Shown here piece by piece: positions 6,736 to 11,741 of a DNA stretch of 12,137 nt. Positions within the stretch are counted from its first letter, which is position 1. Each line of letters starts with the position of its first letter. Position numbers and translations under genes: made by a program. The DNA comes from an uncultured Clostridia bacterium (GTDB taxonomy: Bacteria > Bacillota > Clostridia > Oscillospirales > Acutalibacteraceae). The notes beneath the pieces are model-generated. The model did no database searches. It had not been told where the DNA came from and was given only the letters and a program-made list of their open reading frames with translations. Location of the stretch: the NCBI GenBank assembly GCA_946535695.1, contig CAMNDS010000015.1, forward strand, positions 1 to 12,137, in the 5' to 3' direction.

Positions 6736-7188
6736 TTAACGTTTAAAATAATCTTTCATAGCTCTTTGAATTTTTCGTTCGGAATCCTTTTTTGCTTTTG
6801 TAGCACGCTTATCATACATTTTTTTCCCTTTGCAAAGTGCGATTTCAAATTTTATCCATTTTTTTTCAAAATAAACTGATAAAACTATTATTGAATATCC
6901 ATTTTGTTTGTATTGTCCATAAAGTTTGGATATTTCTTTACGGTGAATCAATAATTTTCTTTCTCTTTTTGGGTCTTGATTAAATATATTACCTTTTTCA
7001 TAGGAACTTATGTGAACATTGTTTGCAAAAATTTCTCCATTTTTAAACGAACACCATGCGTCTTTTATATTTATATTTCCAAGTCTTACAGATTTAACTT
7101 CAGTCCCCTTAAGCTCTACGCCAGCTTCGATTTTACTAATTACGAAATAATCGTGTAAAGCCTTTTTATTTTTAGCAATAATTTTAAT
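6736..7188 (-). CDS. smpB: SsrA-binding protein SmpB, probable ATT start
   Basis: SmpB binds tmRNA and delivers it to stalled ribosomes for trans-translation. All family blocks are present: IIAKNKKALHDYFV near 3-16, AGVELKGTEVKSVR (22-35), the stretch SSYEKGNIFNQDPKRERKLL at 61-80, KGKKMYDKR (120-128) and a basic C-terminal tail that ends in KDYFKR. Family proteins begin MKxIAxNKKA, and here that point is an ATT codon (7188-7186): GAGGTGAT (7200-7193) is an ideal ribosome binding site ending 4 bp before it. The resulting 150 residues is the normal length. The ATG at 7290 lies upstream of the likely promoter (7240-7268) and adds 34 residues unlike the family. GTG 7197 lies within the ribosome binding site itself. 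The rnr gene often found beside smpB is absent, and no ssrA gene was seen. Confidence 0.93.
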   Translation of the reverse strand: MKIIAKNKKALHDYFVISKIEAGVELKGTEVKSVRLGNINIKDAWCSFKNGEIFANNVHISSYEKGNIFNQDPKRERKLLIHRKEISKLYGQYKQNGYSIIVLSVYFEKKWIKFEIALCKGKKMYDKRATKAKKDSERKIQRAMKDYFKR

Positions 7189-7192
7189 TTTT

Positions 7193-7200
7193 ATCACCTC
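7193..7200 (-). promoter_or_regulatory. Ribosome binding site that fixes the smpB start
   Basis: GAGGTGAT on the minus strand matches eight bases of the 16S 3'-tail complement. ATT at 7188-7186 is the only codon at proper distance that also fits the family N-terminus. Confidence 0.75.
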
Positions 7201-7239
7201 GAATATATTGTGCAATTTGTAATATATAATACATTGTTT

Positions 7240-7268
7240 ATCATATACATGTCTTTCATGATAGTAAA
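7240..7268 (-). promoter_or_regulatory. smpB promoter
   Basis: TTTACT (7268-7263), 17 bp, TATGAT (7245-7240) on the minus strand. The predicted start near 7233 lies downstream of the ATG at 7290, which rules out that codon for this transcript. Confidence 0.6.
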
Positions 7269-7329
7269 TAAATTTGAGCATAAAAAACAAGTTTATTTAT
7301 GGCTCATTAGAAAATGGATTTACATTTAC

Positions 7330-7358
7330 TTGATTTCTTTATTTTTTTGAATTATAAT
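7330..7358 (+). promoter_or_regulatory. acpP promoter
   Basis: TTGATT (7330-7335), a 17-bp spacer and TATAAT (7353-7358). Predicted start near 7365, with a leader of about 32 nt to the ATG at 7397. It is divergent from the smpB promoter. Confidence 0.75.
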
Positions 7359-7396
7359 CTAGCTTCGAAAATAAGTTTATTAATACGGAGGTAATC

Positions 7397-7636
7397 ATGA
7401 TATTTGCAAAATTACAGTCAATTATAAGTGTTCAATTTAATGTTGATGAAAATGAAATAAATTTTGATACAGATTTTTTTAAAGATTTAAATGCTGATTC
7501 ACTTGATATAATCGATTTGATTTCTACAATTTCAGGCGAATTTGATTTGGACTTTGACGAAAATAAAATTAGTAATTTTAAAACCGTGGGGGATGTCGTT
7601 AAATATATAGAAGAGAACAGCAACACAAATAGCTGA
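7397..7636 (+). CDS. acpP: Acyl carrier protein
   Basis: A small acidic protein of 79 residues that carries acyl chains on a 4'-phosphopantetheine arm in fatty acid synthesis. The attachment motif is seen as NADSLDIIDL with Ser35 as the modified serine; family members read DSLD. The residues around it (FDTDFFKDL before, ISGEFDLDFDENKI after) follow the four-helix ACP pattern, and the C-terminal VGDVVKYIEEN is typical of helix IV. ATG 7397 is preceded by GGAGG at 5 bp. It stands alone behind its own promoter; no fab genes adjoin it, so a carrier for another pathway cannot be excluded. A hairpin repeat begins at the base after its stop codon. Confidence 0.94.
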   Translation: MIFAKLQSIISVQFNVDENEINFDTDFFKDLNADSLDIIDLISTISGEFDLDFDENKISNFKTVGDVVKYIEENSNTNS

Positions 7637-7771
7637 GACGTTGCCAAAATGAATGGAAGTGATAAATTAGTGGAACATCATTATTTCAATGTATAAGTAT
7701 AGTAATATAAAAGAGTTAAACCTATTTCTCCGGCGGCGCCGGAGAAGGTATCTATCTTTTTTAGCAATGTC
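7637..7771 (+). repeat. Hairpin repeat copy 5 (full-length, 135 bp, MITE-like)
   Basis: Begins GACGTTGCCAAAA directly after the acpP stop and ends AGCAATGTC, whose reverse complement is GACATTGCT. The core is TTCTCCGGC (7726-7734), loop GGC, GCCGGAGAA (7738-7746), a perfect 9-bp stem. Left arm and middle part align with copy 4, and the middle part also with copy 9. Confidence 0.75.
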
Positions 7772-7800
7772 TTGGAAAGAGTATTTACAATTTAATTTTA

Positions 7801-7883
7801 AAGTTTCGAAAAACAACTTGTTAAAAAATCATTTTTTCAAAAAATTTTGTGTTTTTTCATAAAAACTATTGACAAGTTTCGAA
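7801..7883 (+). promoter_or_regulatory. Direct repeats AAGTTTCGAA at the double-glycine peptide promoter
   Basis: AAGTTTCGAA occurs at 7801-7810 and again at 7874-7883, 73 bp apart (about seven helical turns). The second copy covers the last base of the -35 box and the first part of the spacer. They could be operator sites for a repressor; this is an inference from position only. Confidence 0.35.
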
Positions 7884-7897
7884 GTATTATGTATAAT
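7869..7897 (+). promoter_or_regulatory. Perfect-consensus sigma-A promoter of the double-glycine peptide gene
   Basis: TTGACA (7869-7874), 17 bp and TATAAT (7892-7897), 12 of 12 consensus positions. The predicted start near 7904 gives an unusually long leader of about 114 nt before ATG 8018. Confidence 0.85.
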
Positions 7898-7940
7898 GTA
7901 AATAGAATTTTGATAATGCCCTGGAATATATAAATTACGT

Positions 7941-7957
7941 AGTCAAATTTTGTCGAA
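7941..7957 (+). promoter_or_regulatory. Tandem Spo0A-box-like sites in the leader
   Basis: TGTCGAA (7951-7957) is a perfect 0A box within TTTTGTCGAATT. AGTCAAA (7941-7947), two mismatches, lies 10 bp upstream in the same orientation. Tandem boxes separated by 3 bp are the known arrangement for a Spo0A dimer, as at abrB. Placement downstream of the start would suggest repression. Confidence 0.45.
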
Positions 7958-8017
7958 TTAAAAGTGCTTTTTGGGAATTATCACAAATTCTAATCTGTAA
8001 AAAAGGATGTGATGTTT

Positions 8018-8269
8018 ATGAACAGGAATAGTTATGGTTATTTGAATGATTCAGACATTTCAGGAGTTTCCGGTGGATTAAGTGCTAAAAAAGTAATATT
8101 AGGAGTTACTGCGGGTGTAGCAGCTTTGGCAGCAGCAGCTTATGTCGGTAAAGGAGTTTATAATTTAAAGGGTCTTAAAATGAGCGCAAAAGAAGCATTT
8201 AATCCTTTTACAAAAGAGTTTTATAAATTTGGTAAGGGAAATGATTCCGAAGAAAAAAAAGAAGAATAA
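8018..8269 (+). CDS. Small peptide precursor with double-glycine leader (bacteriocin-like)
   Basis: Encodes 83 residues from ATG 8018, chosen because AAGGATGTGAT (8003-8013), close to the 16S tail complement, stands just before it. The first 20 residues end in LNDSDISGVSGG and fit the double-glycine leader consensus at Leu -12, Asp -8, Ile -7, Val -4, Gly -2 and Gly -1. Such leaders are cut by peptidase-containing ABC transporters. The predicted 63-residue mature peptide has a basic start (LSAKK), an Ala/Gly/Val-rich helix of about 20 residues, an amphipathic basic middle and an acidic end. It has no Cys. Class II bacteriocin, signal peptide or a simple small membrane protein are all possible. 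No transporter, immunity or modification gene was recognised in the window. It lies behind a consensus promoter with Spo0A-box-like sites in its leader. Confidence 0.6.
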   Translation: MNRNSYGYLNDSDISGVSGGLSAKKVILGVTAGVAALAAAAYVGKGVYNLKGLKMSAKEAFNPFTKEFYKFGKGNDSEEKKEE

Positions 8270-8503
8270 AAATAAGGAAAATAATAGGTTTTTTACTAAT
8301 TTTGTTGTAGCGGCGTGATAACGATAAATTTTTGTTTTATTTAAAATAATAGGTTATGATAATGATTATGAGACAATTTAAGTTTTAATTCGCTCGGTAT
8401 AATCGAAATGGTTAAAAATATCGGGCGGATTTATATTGCTAAAAAAGTTATAAATTTCCTCCGGCGGTGCCGTAAAAAATTTTTCGTATTTTTCAATATT
8501 TAT
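8270..8503. other. Intergenic region after the double-glycine peptide gene
   Basis: AT-rich, with hairpin repeat copy 6 (8435-8472). No clear terminator is seen for the peptide gene. A 48-codon frame at 8408-8554 runs through the repeat and lacks a ribosome binding site, so it is not called. Confidence 0.5.
8435..8472 (-). repeat. Hairpin repeat copy 6 (decayed, reverse orientation)
   Basis: ATTGCTAAAAAAG followed by AAATTTCCTCCGGC, loop GGT, GCCG; the rest of the right arm is replaced by AT-rich sequence, leaving a 4-bp stem. Confidence 0.6.
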
Positions 8504-8532
8504 TTGATTTTTTTATTTTTATTTGATATAAT
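8504..8532 (+). promoter_or_regulatory. Promoter of the putative antitoxin RNA
   Basis: TTGATT (8504-8509), 17 bp and TATAAT (8527-8532) on the plus strand, the same hexamers and spacing as the acpP promoter. The predicted start near 8539 lies in the left copy of the inverted repeat. Confidence 0.65.
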
Positions 8533-8535
8533 AAT

Positions 8536-8564
8536 AGCAGGAATCCCGCTTTGAGCGGTTGGTC
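8536..8564 (+). repeat. Inverted repeat, left arm of the toxin-antitoxin-like cassette
   Basis: AGCAGGAAT (8536-8544), ten bases, GCGGTTGGTC (8555-8564). The same two blocks recur in reverse complement at 8716-8746. This arm also holds a small CCGC/GCGG hairpin. Confidence 0.85.
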
Positions 8565-8626
8565 CTAGTTAAATAATAACCGTTTAAATAACTGCTATCT
8601 TTAGCCAGAGGCAGTTATTGTTTTGT
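8539..8626 (+). ncRNA. Putative antisense antitoxin RNA
   Basis: Predicted plus-strand RNA of about 88 nt from the promoter at 8504-8532 to the hairpin at 8587-8619, followed by GTTTTG. It has no plausible coding frame. It is antisense to the 3' part of the toxin gene (8615-8626) and to the downstream mRNA, as in txpA/RatA-like type I systems. Ends are inferred from promoter and hairpin positions only. Confidence 0.5.
8587..8619. terminator. Bidirectional hairpin within the toxin-antitoxin-like cassette
   Basis: AATAACTGC (8587-8595) pairs perfectly with GCAGTTATT (8611-8619). On the plus strand it is followed by GTTTTG; on the minus strand the following sequence is less T-rich. The toxin TAA stop codon lies inside the stem. 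Confidence 0.55.
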
Positions 8627-8689
8627 AGCTAAAATAATCAATAAAACTATAAACAATATGAGGAATATTAAACTTAATGTTTCCTTCAT
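8615..8689 (-). CDS. Putative 24-residue hydrophobic toxin of type I toxin-antitoxin type
   Basis: The peptide is MKETLSLIFLILFIVLLIIL followed by ATKQ: one membrane helix with charged ends, in size and make-up like type I toxins (Fst, TxpA, Ibs, TisB) and 'holin-like' peptides of Firmicutes. It is too short for ordinary gene finding. A strong ribosome binding site, GAGGTGAT (8701-8694), stands 4 bp before the ATG. The mRNA 5' region can fold ACCTC against GAGGT and so hide that site. Convergent promoters, an antisense RNA and a shared hairpin surround it. By analogy the peptide would insert into the membrane unless its mRNA is silenced. No homologue is recognised by sequence, so toxicity is an inference from gene form and context. 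Confidence 0.6.
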   Translation of the reverse strand: MKETLSLIFLILFIVLLIILATKQ

Positions 8690-8693
8690 AGTC

Positions 8694-8709
8694 ATCACCT
8701 CACTCTAGA
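8694..8709 (-). promoter_or_regulatory. Ribosome-binding-site hairpin in the toxin mRNA
   Basis: On the minus strand ACCTC (about 8711-8707), loop TAGAGT, GAGGT (8700-8696 region) form a 5-bp stem that covers most of GAGGTGAT. Hidden ribosome binding sites are common in type I toxin mRNAs. Confidence 0.5.
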
Positions 8710-8715
8710 GGTAGT

Positions 8716-8746
8716 GACCAACCGCCCTTTTTGGACAATTCCTGCT
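8716..8746 (-). repeat. Inverted repeat, right arm of the toxin-antitoxin-like cassette
   Basis: GACCAACCGC (8716-8725), twelve bases, ATTCCTGCT (8738-8746). Read on the minus strand it begins AGCAGGAAT exactly at the predicted toxin mRNA start (8746). It can pair with the left arm if the transcript reaches 8536. Confidence 0.85.
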
Positions 8747-8752
8747 GAAGAT

Positions 8753-8781
8753 ATTTTATCAAACAAAATTTACTTTTTCAA
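8753..8781 (-). promoter_or_regulatory. Promoter of the putative toxin mRNA
   Basis: TTGAAA (8781-8776), 17 bp and TAAAAT (8758-8753) on the minus strand. The start predicted 7 bp downstream is 8746. Confidence 0.6.
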
Positions 8782-8818
8782 TGCAAAAAAAGATATTAAA
8801 TTGAAAAAAATTTAAATA

Positions 8819-8839
8819 TTCTTCGAATTTGTCGGAGAA
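8819..8839 (-). terminator. Hairpin, probable terminator of the small-gene pair
   Basis: TTCTTCGA (8819-8826), loop ATTTG and TCGGAGAA (8832-8839) form an 8-bp stem with one wobble. On the minus strand an AT-rich stretch with a T-run follows; on the plus strand ATTTTTTATTTT follows, so it may work in both directions. Confidence 0.4.
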
Positions 8840-8861
8840 ATTTTTTATTTTGCAGAGCCTC

Positions 8862-8882
8862 CTCTTCGGCGGTGCCGGAGAG
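8862..8882. repeat. Hairpin repeat copy 7 (stem only)
   Basis: CTCTTCGGC (8862-8870), loop GGT, GCCGGAGAG (8874-8882): a 9-bp stem with one T-G wobble. It lies just beyond the stop of the helix-turn-helix gene. Confidence 0.65.
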
Positions 8883-8910
8883 TGACTATTTTTATAATGA
8901 TTAAGAATAT

Positions 8911-9216
8911 TTAAAAATTATGATAATATTTAATCATTTTTTTAATTTTTTGCTTAGAAATTTTTATATGTCTCCAAACTGTGGAAGGACAAATCCCTAA
9001 AATTTTTGATATTTTTATTGTGCTAAAATTTTGGTTATAATACATAATTAAACACTCTTTTTGCCTTTTAGTTAATTCATTTTTTATAATTTTTTTCATA
9101 ATTTCTATAACATCAAAATATTTTTTACTATTGCCATCGTTATTTGTCATATGCTTAAAATTTTTTACACTGAAAATAGTATCGGAGAATTTGCTAAATC
9201 TAGTTATTTTAGGCAT
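8911..9216 (-). CDS. Small helix-turn-helix protein resembling sigma factor region 4
   Basis: Encodes 101 residues. The C-terminal half (about 48-95) reads LTKRQKECLIMYYNQNFSTI and continues KISKILGICPSTVWRHIKIS: the 'LTxRQ...L' opening and recognition helix of sigma-70 region 4 / LuxR-like DNA-binding domains. No region 2 is present, so it is not a full sigma factor; a transcription regulator is more likely. The N-terminal half is basic and unrecognised. Its ATG (9216-9214) overlaps the stop of the upstream gene by 8 nt (ATGCCTAA), with TAAAGGAG as ribosome binding site, so the two genes are translationally coupled. Its targets are unknown. Codon and base use is AT-rich like the surroundings. 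Confidence 0.7.
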   Translation of the reverse strand: MPKITRFSKFSDTIFSVKNFKHMTNNDGNSKKYFDVIEIMKKIIKNELTKRQKECLIMYYNQNFSTIKISKILGICPSTVWRHIKISKQKIKKMIKYYHNF

Positions 9217-9421
9217 TTTTTTCTCCTTTACTTTTTGTTTTCAAAAAATTTCCAACACATTTTAATTCAAGATAAATATCATATAATTTTTCAATACGCT
9301 CGCAAATTTCATAAGTATTTAACGAAATCTCTTTCGCATAAGTTTTTTTAAGTAAAGAAATATGATTTTTAAGTGCAATGGCTTCGTTTATGTATTCGTT
9401 AGCAAGTTCACTGTATGTCAT
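9209..9421 (-). CDS. Small helical protein of unknown function, first gene of a coupled pair
   Basis: Encodes 70 residues, mainly predicted helix, with a heptad-like pattern in IALKNHISLLKKTYAKEI and IEKLYDIYLELKCVGNFL. No domain is recognised and there is no membrane segment or signal peptide. ATG 9421 is preceded by AAAAGGGGC. It shares a transcript with the helix-turn-helix gene that overlaps it, behind a perfect sigma-A promoter. A partner or modulator of the regulator is a guess from the coupling only. Confidence 0.65.
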   Translation of the reverse strand: MTYSELANEYINEAIALKNHISLLKKTYAKEISLNTYEICERIEKLYDIYLELKCVGNFLKTKSKGEKNA

Positions 9422-9436
9422 TTTGCCCCTTTTACT

Positions 9437-9449
9437 ACACGTATCGTGT
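9437..9449. promoter_or_regulatory. Inverted repeat in the leader of the small-gene pair
   Basis: ACACG TAT CGTGT is a perfect 5-bp inverted repeat between promoter and start codon, about 10-20 bp after the predicted transcription start. It may be an operator, perhaps for the helix-turn-helix product itself. Confidence 0.4.
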
Positions 9450-9464
9450 GATTTTATTATTTAT

Positions 9465-9493
9465 ATTATAGCATATTTTGAATAAAATGTCAA
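9465..9493 (-). promoter_or_regulatory. Perfect-consensus sigma-A promoter of the small-gene pair
   Basis: TTGACA (9493-9488), 17 bp and TATAAT (9470-9465) on the minus strand, with TATGC just before the -10 box. It matches the consensus at all 12 positions. Confidence 0.85.
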
Positions 9494-9516
9494 GCTTTAT
9501 ATTCCATTAAATATTG

Positions 9517-9545
9517 AAAATGCACAAAATTAAATATGTCCAAAA
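9517..9545 (-). repeat. Split motif shared by two promoter-upstream regions, copy B
   Basis: AAAATGCACAAAA, 8 bases, GTCCAAAA on the plus strand, as at 6511-6539. It ends 23 bp above the -35 box of the small-gene pair. Confidence 0.5.
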
Positions 9546-9587
9546 TTGTAACATACATTAGACTTCTTTCGAAATTGGTAGCAGATA

Positions 9588-9611
9588 CTCTCTCCGGCGC
9601 CGCCGAGAGAG
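9588..9611. repeat. Hairpin repeat copy 8 (stem only)
   Basis: CTCTCTCCGGC, GCC, then GCCGAGAGAG: the usual stem with one G missing from the right arm. Confidence 0.65.
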
Positions 9612-9640
9612 CACTTCCGATTTAATTTTTAAGTTAGTCT

Positions 9641-9725
9641 ATTTTTCCATGTATAAATAGTAATAAGAGTTAAACAAATTTCTCCGGCGTAGCCGGAGAA
9701 AATATCTATTTTTTTTAGCAACGTC
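9641..9725 (+). repeat. Hairpin repeat copy 9 (right two thirds)
   Basis: CCATGTATAAATAG, GAGTTAAAC and the stem TTTCTCCGGC (9679-9688), loop GTA, GCCGGAGAAA (9692-9701) follow copies 4 and 5; AATATCTATTTTTTTTAGCA completes the right end. The left GGCGTTGCC end is missing. It lies just beyond the SPFH gene and may end its transcript. Confidence 0.7.
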
Positions 9726-9758
9726 CCATTAAATGGAAGCTTGATTTTTTTGATAATT

Positions 9759-10688
9759 TTAAATTTTATTTTTATTTTCATTATTGTTTTTTTCGTATTT
9801 TACCGACGATAATGCGCTTAAAATCTGAGTTCTGATATCATCGGCACCAGAGGCACCTGCCGGAAGGAATATCACATGATTACCGTATTTTGCAAAAGTA
9901 TGTAGTGCATCTAAATACTGTTCAGTCAATAAAATACTCATAATGTCTTTTTCGCTTAGACCACTAGTTTTTAATTCATGAAATGATTCGCTCAAACCAT
10001 CGACGATTGCTTTTCGCTGATTCGCAATGCCTTCGCCGTGTAGACGATCTTTTTCGGCGTCAGCTTCTGCAGCAGTCACTATTTTTATTTTATCGGCATT
10101 AGCAAGCTCTTGTGCTGCACATTTTTGCCTTTGAGAAGCATTTATTGCGTTCATTGATTCTTTAACCTGCTCATCAGGTTCAATCGAAGTTATAAGAGTT
10201 TTGATAATTATGTAGCCATACTCTGACATTTCGCTTGAAACCGTGTCAAAAACATCACGAGCAATGTCATCCTTTTTTTCATATGATTCGTCAAGAGTGT
10301 ATTTTGGCAGTGAAGACCTTATGGCGTCTTCAACATAAGATTTTATTTGCGCCGTAGGAGTTGAAAGTTTATAATAAGCATCCGTAACCTTTTTGTTGTC
10401 TACCTTAAATTGAACCGCAAGGCTAAGAACTACAAAAACATTGTCTTTAGTTTTAGTTTCAATCTCAATATCATTTTGATGAACCTTTAAACTTACAGTT
10501 TTAGCAATACTATCAATACCAAAAGGCATACGAAAATGAAGCCCAGCTTCAGCAATTTTGTAAAACTTACCAAACCTTTCTATTATGCAAATTGTTTGTT
10601 GACGAACAATATAATATGCAGAAAAAAAAGCTGTAATTAAAATTAAAATGATAAGAATCAAAAATATTAGCCCTAATAAATATGACAT
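9759..10688 (-). CDS. SPFH/band 7 (stomatin-like) membrane protein
   Basis: A membrane scaffold protein of 309 residues. An N-terminal hydrophobic helix at about 4-26 anchors it. The SPFH domain follows (about 27-190) with family features: the block VRQQTICIIERFGKF at 28-42, GLHFRMPFGIDSI (49-61), VQFKV (92-96) and the block AYYKLSTPTAQIKSYVEDAI at 104-123. A helical, Ala/Glu-rich coiled-coil segment (about 185-235, including AAEADAEKDRLHGEGIANQR) and a variable C-terminal tail follow. Such proteins oligomerise at the inner membrane and organise membrane microdomains or proteases; the exact client is unknown. ATG 10688 is preceded by AGAGG. It lies 73 bp after the degV-type gene on the same strand and is probably co-transcribed. 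TATAAT-like sequences in that gap lack a good -35 box. Confidence 0.93.
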   Translation of the reverse strand: MSYLLGLIFLILIILILITAFFSAYYIVRQQTICIIERFGKFYKIAEAGLHFRMPFGIDSIAKTVSLKVHQNDIEIETKTKDNVFVVLSLAVQFKVDNKKVTDAYYKLSTPTAQIKSYVEDAIRSSLPKYTLDESYEKKDDIARDVFDTVSSEMSEYGYIIIKTLITSIEPDEQVKESMNAINASQRQKCAAQELANADKIKIVTAAEADAEKDRLHGEGIANQRKAIVDGLSESFHELKTSGLSEKDIMSILLTEQYLDALHTFAKYGNHVIFLPAGASGADDIRTQILSALSSVKYEKNNNENKNKI

Positions 10689-10761
10689 TCAAAAAACCTC
10701 TTTATTATATTATAGTAAATTTTTATAATGATAACTTAGTTTTTAAACCTTTTATTAAAAA

Positions 10762-11649
10762 TTAATCAATTCTTTCTTTCCCCCAGAAGAAAAGTGCAAC
10801 TGTCCCTGGACCGGTGTGGCTACCTATCGTTGTACCTATATCATTAATTTGGACTTTTTCGTTTAAATGATTAAAATTTTGTTCTACAAGTTCAGCAACA
10901 GTTTTAGCATCGCCATAGCACGCAGAATGTGATATGTAACATTTATCATCATAACTTAATCCACCATCGGCATTGAGTTCCATTTGCTTAACAATTTTAT
11001 TAATTACTTTATTTTTACCTCTTACTTTAAATCTAGGGATAAGTTTACCATTATTATCCATATTTAAGAGAGGACAAATATTCAAAATTTTACCAATAGC
11101 ACCTGAAAATTTGGGGATTCTGCCACCTTTTATAAAAAAAGTTAAATCTGACGTAAAAAACCAATGATGCATTCTTAGTTTATTATTTTCTATCCAATTA
11201 TAAATTTCGTCAATTTTCATCCCCGAGTCTCTCAAATCCGCCATTTTATCCATTATTAAACCATATCCTGAAGAAGCTGCCAAGGAATCTACAATGTAGA
11301 TCTTTCTTTCAGGATATTTTTCTACAAGCAATTGTTTTGCTATCAACGCAGTATTAAATGCCCCGGAAATACCCGAAGACATCGATAAATGAATTACGTC
11401 TAATCCATTTTTCAAAAAACCTTCAAAATAAGCCTTAAATTCGCCTAAACTTACCTGTGAAGTTCTAGTTTTAGCACCATTTTCCATAGATTTATAAAAT
11501 TCCGGAAAAGGCATAGATTCTCCAAGATCGTCGTAATACTGCTTCCCATTCAATTCATAATGAAAGCAAATATAACTTATATTTCTATTTTTAAAATGAT
11601 TTTTTTTTAAATCTGCAGTAGAACAGCAACTAAGTATATATTTATTCAT
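10762..11649 (-). CDS. DegV family fatty-acid-binding protein
   Basis: A cytoplasmic protein of 295 residues. DegV/FakB proteins bind a fatty acid and present it to the kinase FakA for phosphorylation. Family blocks are clear: TSQVSLGEF (63-71), SMSSGISGAF (89-98), the region GGRIPKFSGAIGKILNICPL (175-194) and IGSHTGPGTVALFF (275-288). The His of SHTGPG and Ser/Thr of the earlier blocks are typical ligand contacts. ATG 11649 was chosen because its product MNKYILSCCST matches the usual N-terminus; an in-frame TTG at 11661 adds only four residues. No strong ribosome binding site is seen at either. fakA is not in the window, so the ligand and kinase partner are inferred. The SPFH gene follows on the same strand. 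Confidence 0.93.
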   Translation of the reverse strand: MNKYILSCCSTADLKKNHFKNRNISYICFHYELNGKQYYDDLGESMPFPEFYKSMENGAKTRTSQVSLGEFKAYFEGFLKNGLDVIHLSMSSGISGAFNTALIAKQLLVEKYPERKIYIVDSLAASSGYGLIMDKMADLRDSGMKIDEIYNWIENNKLRMHHWFFTSDLTFFIKGGRIPKFSGAIGKILNICPLLNMDNNGKLIPRFKVRGKNKVINKIVKQMELNADGGLSYDDKCYISHSACYGDAKTVAELVEQNFNHLNEKVQINDIGTTIGSHTGPGTVALFFWGKERID

Positions 11650-11693
11650 TTTACAACCCAAATTATAAATTTACCAGCTAAATTATCAGGTTA

Positions 11694-11722
11694 ATTATAT
11701 GCTATAAATTAAAAAAAGTAAA
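11694..11722 (-). promoter_or_regulatory. Promoter of the DegV gene
   Basis: TTTACT (11722-11717), 17 bp and TATAAT (11699-11694) on the minus strand, start near 11687. A second TATAAT at 11667-11662 lacks a good -35 box. Confidence 0.6.
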
Positions 11723-11741
11723 GCAAGTTTTCAGTCATGAT

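Noticed and set aside
7189..7290. ATG start of smpB at 7290
   Set aside because: Lies upstream of the likely promoter, adds 34 residues unlike the family, and is not preceded by a ribosome binding site.
8408..8554. Open frame of 48 codons on the plus strand
   Set aside because: Lacks a ribosome binding site and crosses repeat copy 6 and the antitoxin promoter.
8536..8746. Toxin-antitoxin region as a MITE or riboswitch
   Set aside because: Inverted repeats would fit a MITE, but precise promoters at both repeats, a strong ribosome binding site and a membrane-peptide frame are better explained by a type I system. No known riboswitch core was recognised.
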